Positions 53,501 through 63,087 of a DNA stretch of 64,000 nt are shown here, piece by piece. The first letter of the stretch is position 1. Every line of letters begins with the position of its first letter. Source of the DNA: Pollenia angustigena (Eukaryota > Arthropoda > Insecta > Diptera > Polleniidae); assembly GCA_930367215.1 (NCBI GenBank), contig OV884056.1:286112067-286176066 (forward strand). The letters are read 5' to 3'. The notes beneath the pieces are model-generated. The model had not been told where the DNA came from. It saw only the letters and a program-made list of their open reading frames with translations, and did not search any database. Both the position numbers and the translations under genes were made by a program.

Positions 53501-54421
53501 TTAATTAATAATTAATTTTTCTTGTTCTTTTTTCTGGTTCTTTTTTTCCTCCTTTTCCTCTTCTTTTTCTTCATCTTGGTCTTTACCACAGTCTTTCAGG
53601 TGAGTACGTATGAAATCATGATAATAGGAAATTCTAGCATGAGCATCTGGTAAGCCCTTGGCACAAGGTCGTCCCCAATTCACCAAAGCCACTAATTTTC
53701 CATTGTGCACCAAAGGACCACCACTGTCACCGTGGCAGGCCCCCTTGCCTTTGTCATTGAAAGTACACAGATGACCCACATCCACCCAGGTGGTGTTATC
53801 ATGGGCAGACCGACATTCATTAAATGGAACATATTTTACTTTTAAAGTCTGCAGTTTATTGGGTACCTCTCCTCCCAATGACAAGGTTCCCCAACCGGTA
53901 AGCACCAATTCATCATCTTCCTTTAAAGGTTCATGATCATATTCCACAGCCTGGGTATGGTTATCGAATTCTATAGTATCATTCAGATGCAATAAAGCTA
54001 TATCGTTTGCAAAGGGAGGACTGTTGTAACTGCAGTGCATTTCAATGCGATCCACATAGTAGTATTTATCGGTATGATTTTTCAGATTTTGTGTACCCGT
54101 TAAGATCTTTAACTTCTCGGGCGTATTGCCGGCTACACAGTGAGAAGCGGTAATAATCCAACGTTTATCAATAATGGCTCCACCGCAAAAATGTCGGCCT
54201 TTTAAGGACTGCAAAGAAACTTGATAAGGTGCCAGATTTTCGGGAGCCTCCTCACCACCCACTATACGATTGCTGGTAAATTGGGGCGGATAGAGAATGT
54301 CAGCTTCTTCTTTGGTTACCGTTACCGCTGCACTATCCACAGTTGGCCAATATGAAATAAACCCCAATAAAACTGTGCAAACTGCTGGCCATTGTGCTGA
54401 TTTTCTTATGCCTCCGAACAT
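53501..54421 (-). CDS. Chymotrypsin-like serine protease 4 with charged C-terminal tail
   Basis: A 306-residue single-exon precursor. A hydrophobic signal segment spans about residues 12-31 and a propeptide runs to Arg52 (SNR/IVGG). The triad is His94 (TASHC), Asp140 (NDIAL) and Ser233 (GDSGGP). Pocket positions are Gly227 and Asp259, as in the other three genes. After the last conserved cysteine (Cys278), where its paralogues end, it adds 28 residues made almost wholly of Lys, Glu, Asp and Gln. The encoding DNA is a purine-rich GAA/GAG tract, so the tail may have grown from a simple repeat. The core should be active; the tail's role is unknown. Promoter elements are present upstream. Confidence 0.93.
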   Translation of the reverse strand: MFGGIRKSAQWPAVCTVLLGFISYWPTVDSAAVTVTKEEADILYPPQFTSNRIVGGEEAPENLAPYQVSLQSLKGRHFCGGAIIDKRWIITASHCVAGNTPEKLKILTGTQNLKNHTDKYYYVDRIEMHCSYNSPPFANDIALLHLNDTIEFDNHTQAVEYDHEPLKEDDELVLTGWGTLSLGGEVPNKLQTLKVKYVPFNECRSAHDNTTWVDVGHLCTFNDKGKGACHGDSGGPLVHNGKLVALVNWGRPCAKGLPDAHARISYYHDFIRTHLKDCGKDQDEEKEEEKEEKKNQKKEQEKLIIN

Positions 54422-54443
54422 TCTGTATCCGCAGTTGAACGTT

Positions 54444-54482
54444 AACTAAGTTCTCATTTCCCTTTAACCATGGTTTTATATA
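54444..54482 (-). promoter_or_regulatory. TATA box and initiator of protease 4
   Basis: On the minus strand TATATAAAA (54482-54474) is followed about 33 bp later by TTAGTT (A at 54447), an initiator-like sequence. This predicts a 5' leader of about 26 nt before ATG 54421, nearly the same layout as the 34362 gene. Confidence 0.6.
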
Positions 54483-55549
54483 CAGTAATTTAATTTTTTT
54501 TTTTTTTAAGTCTTATGGGATGGATTTAAAAGAACTTTTACTTTAAAACGATTATTTTCGTCGTACCACTAAATACGTACACTTATTGATGATTCTCTTT
54601 GGGTTTCATTTCCAGCCCATTGCTTCGCATTAACAAGCAAGTCACGTCACTTACAGAGTTTCTTTAAGCTCAGGTTGACAATGCTTTCCTCCGTCCGCTT
54701 ATGGTAATGTCTAAATATGGTGGATGGGTGAGTGAGTGTGTTAGTGTGTGCGTTCGTGGTCCTGCTGCGCTTGCGCCATTTATTTATTTATGCGTATTTT
54801 TTGTGCTTATGTAAATTTATTGTAATAATTTGTTTAATTTAATGTGATTGTCATGCGTTATCAGGTCATTAACATGTCACCTATATTGCATTAAATTGTT
54901 TGTTTATTGTATATTTTCAATTTACAACAGTTAACAAGGTTTTTCCTCTAAAGGTGCCTCACGTTAATTGTGTTTATAGTTCAAGTGTTGAATATGTAGA
55001 TACATTTTAAATGTAACTTTATAAAATAGATAATATTATAAGGCTACTTAAATGCTAGAAATGAGAAATAAAAACATTTTGAATGTAGATTTTAAAATTG
55101 CAAGCAAATTTTAATGGGCTTCATGCCATTAAATCTCTTAAGATCTTAGAAGAACTTTTTAAACGCGTTCAGAGGAGTCCAGAATGCGCTGTTATTGACG
55201 AAGCTCTTTCAGGACGTTTGGACCACTTTTTCGAGCATTGCGTATGTAACGCATAACATGAACAATGTTGACCTCAATTGTTGCAGGTTCATCAGACCTG
55301 TGACTAATCTCCATCTCGCAGGAAATAATCGAGAGTTGTCAAATCGCATGACCTTGGAGGCTAAGTAACAGGTATTTTCTTATCGCCTAATATTGATTTG
55401 AACAAGTCGATGGTTGCGGTCGTCGTATCATAAGTAGCGCTATAATAATAGCGCTATATAGATATTTTTGTAAACTACATGTTCTACAATGATCCTTAAC
55501 ACTTGCTGCCAACATCGCTCATGTTATGAGTTTATCTGGTGTAAAAGCC
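54483..55549. other. Upstream region of protease 4
   Basis: No gene recognised. GTGTGTTAGTGTGTGCG-type low complexity near 54730-54760. The rest is unassigned. Confidence 0.35.
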
Positions 55550-55737
55550 TTAAGGTTCAGTTAGCCGGGAGTAACAGTAACGTTGCAAATCAGCTGTTTA
55601 ATTTTGTTGTATGTAAAGCAATTTTAACGATTATAGTTAGCAATAAGATGTTACGTCTTAATCTCTAAGAAATAGATTGATCTTACTATTTTACGGTAAG
55701 GTTAAGTTACTGTTACTCCCGGCTAACTGAACCTTAA
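55550..55737. mobile_element. 180-bp MITE with TTAA target duplication
   Basis: GGTTCAGTTAGCCGGGAGTA (55554) and TACTCCCGGCTAACTGAACC (ending 55733) are perfect inverted ends extending about 30 bp. They are flanked by TTAA at 55550-55553 and 55734-55737. TTAA duplications are typical of piggyBac and Kolobok groups. Partial relatives are at 9260-9325 and 25080-25171. Confidence 0.75.
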
Positions 55738-56073
55738 GGCATGTTTTTAATTCTTACCGATAACTAAAGGTAGCATTTTATCGACCGTTAAAAGTGTTCA
55801 AGTATTAAAATCTAACTTAAACCATGATCTTTCCTCTAACTTATCGCTCACTTTAGGTTAAAGTAAACTTGTGATAATGGAACACTTTTTATATGACCGA
55901 TCAAATCAAAACTTTAGCTATCAGTAAGTTTTAAAAAGGGCCTAAAATTAATAAATTCTTGAAAACACAAAGAAGCTTCTTTAAATTAACCTTAAATTGA
56001 CCTAAAATGCAATACAAGTAAGGAATTTTATAAATATTTTATAAATAACCTTTAGGTATGTAATATTTATTAT
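55738..56073. other. Intergenic region
   Basis: AT-rich, nothing recognised. Confidence 0.3.
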
Positions 56074-57542
56074 TATACCCTTCACCACAGGTGGAAAAGG
56101 GTATATATAAGTTTGTCATTCCGTTTGTAATTTCTACAATAGTGATCTAAGACCATATAAAGTACATATATTCTGGGTCCTTATGAGGAGAAAAGTTGAT
56201 TTAACGATGTCCGTCTGACCGTCTGTACGTCCTACGTTTGATATGTGTTTTCTGGAGACTCCAGACATGATAGCGGCTAGGTTCACATATAGGTCACATA
56301 TAGTCCACCATTTCTTGCTATTGAAATTCAGCCAGATCGGTCCAACAATGGCTGAGATATGACCAAAAAACCACGACTGCCTCTAATTTTTCCAAAAAAT
56401 GTGGTTCTTGTATTTTTTTTTTACTTTTTTCTGTATATCTGGAGAACGGCAAGAGCCAAAGTTTTTAAATAAGGAACAAACATTTAGGTTATAAATACAC
56501 ACCATCCCACAAAATGTGGGCGGGATTGGAGAAGTGGGCGTGGTACCACCCATACAAAAAGTATTAAAAATTGTATAAAAACCTGAATTTTTTTACTGTA
56601 ATATGACCTATGGTTACGCCTTACATATCAAATTTTTAAAAGAAAATATTTTCTGAAAAACTCGGGAAAATTGGTTCAGATACGAAAAAGTTATGACCAA
56701 AATATTAATTATTTTTTTGAAAAATACCCATTTTCGGGAACCATAGATCTTCCCGAGTCCAAGTTTTATAACCAAAATAGCTGGCAAATTTATTTTTTAA
56801 TACGTCGGTATATAAATCTGTCAAATCGGTTAAGAAGTAGCAGAGTTATGAGCAAAATACTGAAATCCCAAAAATTATTCTTTTTTCTATAATTAAGTTT
56901 GTTTTTTATACCCTTTACCGAAGGTCCTACACCCTATAAAGTATATATATTCTGGGTCCTTATGAAAAGCGAAGTTCAAATCCGGTTGTCGTGCCTTATT
57001 CCCCCCCCCCCCCCCCCCCCCTCCTTCGCATTTGTTTACATATACTAGCATAATGGCCAATATGATTTTCGTTACCACCCTTCTTTATTATTTCATATAC
57101 TTAACGAAATAATTTTAGAAACTAGGAATTTTTGTGTTTTTTTGCTACTTAAAAACTCGCCAAAAGAGATAAATCTACGGTATGACAACAGTGCCTTTAC
57201 AAAAAGAAAACAAACAAAAAACTGTGTTGAGTTGTAAACAGTAAACGGTCGATATTTCATTTTAATGATATGATATTTAAACAGCGTTCCTTCATGGTTC
57301 AGTTGTCTAGGAGGTGTGTTAAGTTAGAAACTGTGAGTTCCCTGGTTCGAATCTTGGTTTTTTAAAAATGATTTTTTTTTTAATATTTTTATGTTCTAAA
57401 AACGATTTAAAAAAAATATGCACCAATTTTCGCTTTTTAAATTTCATTTATAACGAAGTTTAAAGCATTGTAAGTATGTATGTATATGTAAAAATTATTA
57501 AGTTGCTCTGTATTCTGCTCGCACAATGGTGAAGGGAATATA
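56074..57542. repeat. Dispersed fly repeat ending TATACCCTTCACC / GGTGAAGGGAATATA
   Basis: It starts TATACCCTTCACCACAGG and continues GTTTGTCATTCCGTTTGTAA, a motif widespread in flies. It closes with CAATGGTGAAGGGAATATA, the inverse of its start. 56330-56560 is homologous to 22260-22700 (CTGTATATCTGGAGAACGG, GTGGGCGTGG). It contains a 22-base poly-C run (57001-57022) and a tRNA-like insertion (57287-57357). Non-coding. Confidence 0.55.
57287..57357 (+). repeat. tRNA-like module
   Basis: A box-like TGGTTCAGTTGTCTAGG and B box GGTTCGAATCT are spaced as in a tRNA gene with a long variable region. Flanking stem pairing is poor and it lies inside a repeat, so it is a tRNA-derived retroposon or pseudogene, not a called tRNA. 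Confidence 0.4.
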
Positions 57543-58215
57543 GCACTCTTACTTGTTTTTATATTAGATTTGTTTGCGCACTTCTTAATTTTATAACCCT
57601 TTTTATTAAGCTTGTTTTTAATAAATATTAAAAAATGGTACCGTCATGGCCTAAAAATTACATTTTGTTTTCATAGTTGGTACAAAATTATGAAAGCTAT
57701 TTTGCATCCCTGGCGGGAACAGTTTTTGGTAAGATTGGGATCCCGAGGGAGTAAATTTTAAACTTGATATTGAATGAAAAAGCACACAATTAAATTACTT
57801 TGTTTTTTTTTCAATTTTTACAAAAAAAAAAAAAAAATACTTTTTAGCAAGGCGAATTCATTACAGGTGATCTTAAAAGCAGGGCTTTTATTTTTAATAT
57901 TATTTTTTAGCTATATAATTCTTTGATGTGAAAATTTTGTTTATTATATTTGTTTCTGTTTTGATATCCTACAATGATTTTACAAAAACAAATTGCTTGT
58001 GGTTTTTGTACGAGTTGTACTTGTTGTAGTACCGAGATTACCTGGGATGAATTCGCCTTGGTAAAATTGTTCAACTTAAAATTGACATTTCAGGCTTGAA
58101 ATATTAAAAGTGTTGCTGAATCGGCGGTTTATGGGCAAGTTCAGCGATTTACCGCTTTTTGTTTTTAAATTACTCATAAACAAAAAGTTGGCAACATTTA
58201 ATAAAATTAACAGAA
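57543..58215. other. Intergenic region
   Basis: AT-rich. 57640-57710 (GGTACAAAATT...TTTGCATCCCTGG) may be one end of a hAT-like element whose partner was not found. No gene. Confidence 0.3.
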
Positions 58216-58417
58216 CAGGGATGGCTAAGTTGTTTCAATTGTACTTTTTTGTTGATACTGTTTAAACTAAGATTTATAATAACTTTTTGTGGTGTTTTTT
58301 AAGAACATAAATAAAATTAATTTCAACTTAAAAAAATCTTTTAGTACAATTAGGGTTAAAAAGTACAATTTTTAAAGGTTCTTGGTACAATTTTAAAAAT
58401 GCTCAACGCCATCCCTG
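58216..58417. mobile_element. 202-bp hAT-like MITE, CAGGGATGGC ends
   Basis: The TIRs CAGGGATGGC and GCCATCCCTG (one spacing difference further in) enclose 202 bp with GTACAATTTT repeats. The flanking 8-mers TAACAGAA and AAACAAAA agree at 6 of 8 positions, compatible with a decayed 8-bp duplication. Confidence 0.55.
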
Positions 58418-59450
58418 AAACAAAACCATAACAAGAAAAAAAAACTAAAAAACTTCGTTACATTTTTTAAAGTTTGCTCTTTCTAGCATTTACTGTTTCT
58501 TTCTATCAATTCTATATCAATTAATGATTAAAAAATGTAGTATCATAAGGGCTTTAACATTTTTCAAAAATTTGAACAGAGTACTAGCCATACCTTAACA
58601 AGAGCGGAAAGCGTTTTCAGGCTATCAAAAATTCTCATGCCCGAGATAGCGCAGCGTCAACGCTTTGCAATTAGAAAATCCGAATTTAACAGAGCGTTTA
58701 ATAGTGAAGTTGGCCGCTATTTTTAATAAATAATGAAAATTAAGCTATTTTTACGTCAATCTAGCGGTTTTGTATCCATTTTTTTTTTTTATTATGTGGG
58801 TTTAATTAAACAATAAAGTTAACATTACTGTTATTGACACAATGTTTACGATATTGTTTAGGTATTGCATATCAGCGGAAAAGCTTAGCTAAAGAAAATG
58901 TTCTGTTTATGGCTGTTATTTAGAGTTCTTTGCTTTTTATAAGAATGATATACGGGAATAGGTCTTATATGGGAACTTCCTAATGATAAAAAAGATTTTG
59001 TGTTCAATGGAATTTTTTTCTTTTTACCATTTGTGATGACAATTCATCTCACAGCGATAAAATAAATTATATATTAGCAGATTTTCGGTAGAAACAGTAA
59101 TTTTCAGGAGTTTCCCTCATTTGGGAGCTCATTTCCCAAAAATCTCAGATAAAATTATAGACCAACTGCGACCATTAAAAATTGAACCCAAATTACAATA
59201 GAAACTTTCAATTTTATATGATGATATATTTAAAGTTATGGCAAGAAGTTTTAATGTGAATATTTTAATGGGATTTTCTTTAAAAAATGAAATGTGAATA
59301 TACAAAACTTAAAATTATATTTAAAACTAGTCAAATACAGTAAAATAACAAAAGACCAGATTGTATTTCCGAAAATCGGAACAAAACAATCGTCGTAACA
59401 GCTTTTTGAACTAACTAAATAACAATTTATACTAACAGTGAAGATCGAAA
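58418..59450. other. Region downstream of the Tweedle exon
   Basis: 58570-58583 (GAACAGAGTACTAG) matches the terminus of the third element nested at 1031-2520, so it is a solo end. No gene recognised. Confidence 0.35.
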
Positions 59451-60422
59451 TTAGAACTGATTTGGAGGAGGCAGGTAAGCATTGTTATCGGACGTCTGCA
59501 GGGTAGTAGCCAATTCTTCTTCGTCTAAGTGACTGCGTGTGGGAGCCTGTTGTTCGTGTTGCTGTTGTTGTGACTGTTGTTGTTGTTGTTGCTCTTCTTC
59601 TTCTTCATCTTCAGATGCATCCAACGAACCAACAACAGAGGTAGCTGGAGCAACACCTTCATCAGTAATTGTAGTGGAACCACCCAAGCTGTCGTATTGG
59701 GATTGAATTTGATGTTGGGCATGGATAGCTTCGTCGGGAGTACGATATTTGATGAAGAATACTTCGGGTTTGTTGATGTGTTGTGGAGCTTCTTGAAGGG
59801 CATCTTGAAGATCAGCAGCCGAAGTTTTCTTAGCCAAAACATATACAACTGTCTTTTCTTCTTTAAGAGCCTTACCCAAACTGAGGGCGGCAACCTTGTT
59901 GGTTTGACTGGGAGTCTTAACGAACAAAACATTGTAATGTTTGCGGGGTTGTTGTTGCAGGCTAGCTAATTCTTCATCGATTTCAGCCTGAGTTTCTTCG
60001 GGAGCCGTGTGAATGAAGAAGTTTTTGGTGACAATGGGTTTCTTGGGAATGCGAGTACGTGGACGATAGCGACGAGCGGACCTAGTGTTGACAGCCGGTT
60101 GGAAACTGAACATGGAGGGGAAATCTAAAGGCATAGGGAATTGTTGTTGGGGTTTTTGTGGAGCAATATACTGGTTATGGTTGTGTTGGTTTTGCACATG
60201 CGGTTGAGGTTGAGGCAAATATTGTGTGTTGGGCTTAAGGAACGAAGAAGGAATGATATTTTGTGAAGGATAGTGGGTTTGATGTTGTTGTTGTTGTTGG
60301 TGGGGGATTTGAGGCTGTTGTATGAAATAAGGCTGGGGCCCATTGTTGCCGCTTAAGTTGTAATCGGTTCTTAAACTAATGTCTGCAGAGGTCAAAGCCA
60401 AAGTTGATGCTACCAAAATCGT
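59451..60422 (-). CDS. Tweedle cuticle protein, terminal exon (partial gene)
   Basis: The last exon, about 323 residues, of a Tweedle-family cuticular protein (DUF243 domain). Tweedle proteins are secreted and incorporated into chitinous cuticle. The domain lies at about residues 130-248 and shows the family blocks KNFFIHTAPEE, YNVLFVKTPSQ, KTVVYVLAKK, KPEVFFIKYRTPDEA and YDSLGGS. Before it is a Gln/Pro/His-rich segment (30-95); after it an acidic run and polyglutamine (270-290). The frame opens at a splice acceptor (CACTTTTAG/ACG at 60423/60422) and continues TILVASTLALTSADIS, the end of a signal peptide. There is no ATG in this exon, so a short first exon with the start lies further right. 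I could not find it. Confidence 0.88.
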   Translation of the reverse strand, partial: TILVASTLALTSADISLRTDYNLSGNNGPQPYFIQQPQIPHQQQQQHQTHYPSQNIIPSSFLKPNTQYLPQPQPHVQNQHNHNQYIAPQKPQQQFPMPLDFPSMFSFQPAVNTRSARRYRPRTRIPKKPIVTKNFFIHTAPEETQAEIDEELASLQQQPRKHYNVLFVKTPSQTNKVAALSLGKALKEEKTVVYVLAKKTSAADLQDALQEAPQHINKPEVFFIKYRTPDEAIHAQHQIQSQYDSLGGSTTITDEGVAPATSVVGSLDASEDEEEEEQQQQQQSQQQQHEQQAPTRSHLDEEELATTLQTSDNNAYLPPPNQF

Positions 60423-61087
60423 CTAAAAGTGAGAAAACAAAATTATCAAACAATATAAGTTTTTGTGTCAAACCAATGATTAAAAATAGAAGAGAAAAAA
60501 CAGAATTATTTTCGTTAATTTCTAAAACAAATATTATTTTCTTTGTGGTTTGAATAAGAAACGTCAAAAGGAAAAAATCGCCAAAATATCAAAAAAAAAA
60601 AAAATAATAATAATAATAATAAATAAAAATAAATATACGAAATTTAAAGGAAAATCTCTTTGATTAAGCTATAAAAAAGCACTTAAATTTCAAAAGATTT
60701 AAAAGTGCCCTATTTTAAACGGGATGTTTCTGATAAGTTAATTTTATTTATATGTATTTTTAGTAAAAAAAAAACTTGTAAAAGTTACAAATTTAAAGCG
60801 AAGCCCTTTTGATTTTGTATCGAAAACTTGAAATAGAATTTCTTTTATTAGTTTTTGTTTAAAGTAAAAAAAATATCTTATTAAAATTCTTAAAATAAAA
60901 AAGCTCCAAATAAAAAAAATGTATTTTTTTTTATACTGAAATCCAGCAAGAAAGCTTTAAATGGATCTCGTAATGTTTAATTTATTTTAACATTCAACCC
61001 AAAAAGGCACTTAAATCGAAAAACTGAAAAATTGCTTTTAAGAGTGATTACCAGAGAAGACTAAAATGCTTTTTTTGCTTTTTTAGC
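60423..61087. other. Tweedle intron / flank
   Basis: AT-rich, with a (TAA)n microsatellite at 60604-60622. AAAAGCAC(T/C)TAAAT-like motifs recur here and again at 63285-64000. The missing first exon of the Tweedle gene may lie in or beyond this stretch. Confidence 0.35.
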
Positions 61088-61340
61088 TGCAGCCGTATTC
61101 TGTAATTCGCTAAAGCTAAATCTCTATCGCTAAAAATCTAAAAAATTGATTTAGCGGTTTTTGGCTAAGAATGCAATTCTGTAACGTGCATTGCTAAATT
61201 TGGCAATGCCATACAAATTTAATTCGCCGCCATTTTAGCTTTAAATGTCATCGCTAAAATTTTTCAACTTTGTCTTCTCTAAGGCATTTTAGCGATCAAG
61301 ATTTAGCTTTAGCTAAGCGAAATACAGAATACGGGTGCTG
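61088..61340. mobile_element. 253-bp foldback/TIR element, CCGTATTCTGTA ends
   Basis: CCGTATTCTGTAATTCGCTA on the left and the inverse AAGCGAAATACAGAATACGG on the right. GCTAAAGCTAAATC is repeated in inverse inside. The interior is rich in CGCTAAA / TTTAGCG. Non-coding. Confidence 0.65.
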
Positions 61341-61543
61341 TTTTTTGCTTCTTTTACAACGGTGTATCTTTTTTTTAGATTTTTTTGTTTAAAATTCCCA
61401 TTTTTGTATTAAAAACTTCGTATGTTTCTACCAAGGCGAATTCCTCTTGGTTACTACCTTTTTGCAACACTGTTTTCATTTTAAAAACAAGCAACAAATC
61501 ATAGTAGGCTGTTAAAAATGTAAATAAATAAAAAGTTTTAAAA

Positions 61544-63087
61544 ATGCCGAAAGAGAAAAGTAATAGAAATTTATTATTAAAAATGGTAAAAACATATGAA
61601 GGAGTCTTTAAAATTGAAGAAAATTGGCTCTTTTGCAATATATCGTGCCCTAACCGCGAAAATAACGTAAGCGATATGATTTTCATTTTTCGTTTTTTTT
61701 AATAAATGACTTTATTGGCAACACTTGTATCATCTCCTAAAATGTCATGGTCACAAAATGTACCATTACGATTTTATAGCAAAAACAATTTTATTGTTAG
61801 CGACAAATTCCATACAAAATGTATATGAAATAAAATAAAAAAAGCTCTCTCCTGTAAAATTTGATTTTTGGCGCTTACGTTAATTTCGCGGTTAGGGGTC
61901 GATATGCTGCTGCAAAATAAATTGTTCGAAAAAGTCTAATGTGGATCAACATATAAGATGTAGGAAACATCAATTGCCGTCTTCTAAGCAAGATAACCAT
62001 CCATCCAGTGACTCCAACTGCCACAACATTTCAAAAGGATCTTTGTAAAGCATTATTAGAATCCAATATACCAATAAAAAAAGTAAGTTCTCCCAGTTTC
62101 AATAATTTCATTGATAAATATTCTCAAATGTCGGTTCCGTCTGAAACTTGCATTCGCCAGAAATACATACCAGAATTGTATAGGGAATCTATAGAAAAAA
62201 TGCGTCAAGTAGCAAAAGAGAAATATATATGGATTTCTGTAGATGAAACTACGGAAAGCGAACAGAGATATGTTGCAAATTTTATCTTTGGAGTCTTAGA
62301 AGAATTGAAAGACAGTAAATCTTATTTATTGAACATGCAAGTATTTGAAACGGCAAATGGCGCATCTATTGCAGCATTTTGTAATGATTCGTTACAAATA
62401 TTGTGGCCAGATGGTAAAGTAGAAAAGAAATCGAGTTTAGATTTGATATTAATTTTCTGTATTTAGGCAGAAAATATAACAAAGTGTAAATTGCAGTAAC
62501 GGATCTCTAAAGGCAATGTATCCGAAAATGCTTCATTTGACATGTTTTGTACATGGTATCCATCGACTAGCTGAATTCATTCGTTAGAAGCGTTAGAAGT
62601 TAAAGCCGTTGTTTTAGAACTTGACAGTCAAGATGCCGACTCAATTGTGCAATCCAAAAAAAAATTTGAAAACTCGAACTCAGTTCTCAACTTGCATTTC
62701 AAAAATACAACTTTGCAAACATTTTGGTTGCTATAAAAAAATTGCAAACTGCGGGATTATTAATTTCAGAGAGCACTAATGCTTTATCGACAGTTTTTGA
62801 CGGACTATGCAAGATCGAGGACCAACAATATAAAAAGAAATTTGAGAAAATATTAAAAAGAAATCCCGGATATCAGCAGTTTTTGGAAATAAAATATATT
62901 TTAGAGTCTGGTACTGTTCCAAAAGATGAATATGTAAAAAGTTTGTCCTCTAAAGAAATACTCAAATTTAAATTTGCAGCGTCAACCTCCCACGCTTTTA
63001 ACAGATCGACGTAGAAAATTAAAATTTGAAAACATAAAAGCCCACATGATAGTAAATTGTAATAATTTTGATGATGTGGAAGGATAA
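61544..63087 (+). pseudogene. hAT transposase pseudogene, split by MITE-1
   Basis: The ATG at 61544 opens a segment reading KTYEGVFKIEENWLFC up to 61637. MITE-1 (61643-61902) then interrupts, and the BED-type finger resumes as CCKINCSKKSNVDQHIRC with RKHQ. 62008-62466 encodes FQKDLCKALLESNIPIKK ... YIWISVDETTESEQRYVANF, the start of a hAT catalytic domain. A gap follows, then [17 protein letters not shown] (62507-62557), 62724-63000 and the C-terminal LLTDRRRKLKFENIKAHMIV to a stop at 63087. The family resembles CGGBP1-like hAT transposases. Frameshifts, a deletion around 62400-62500 and loss of the hATC core before LLTDRRR make it a clear relic. AATAAA follows at 63091-63096. Confidence 0.82.
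61643..61902. mobile_element. MITE-1, complete 260-bp copy
   Basis: TIRs TCGTGCCCTAACCGCGAAAA and the inverse ATTTCGCGGTTAGGGGTCGA are flanked by TA (61641-61642 and 61903-61904). It is free of later insertions, so it is the reference for the D1 and D2 copies. It sits inside the hAT transposase coding sequence. The TA duplication and CGAGCCCTAACC-type end suggest mobilisation by a Tc1/mariner transposase. Confidence 0.85.

Noticed and set aside
59577..59969. Plus-strand 130-residue frame opposite the Tweedle exon
   Set aside because: Antisense shadow of the glutamine- and glutamate-rich coding exon.
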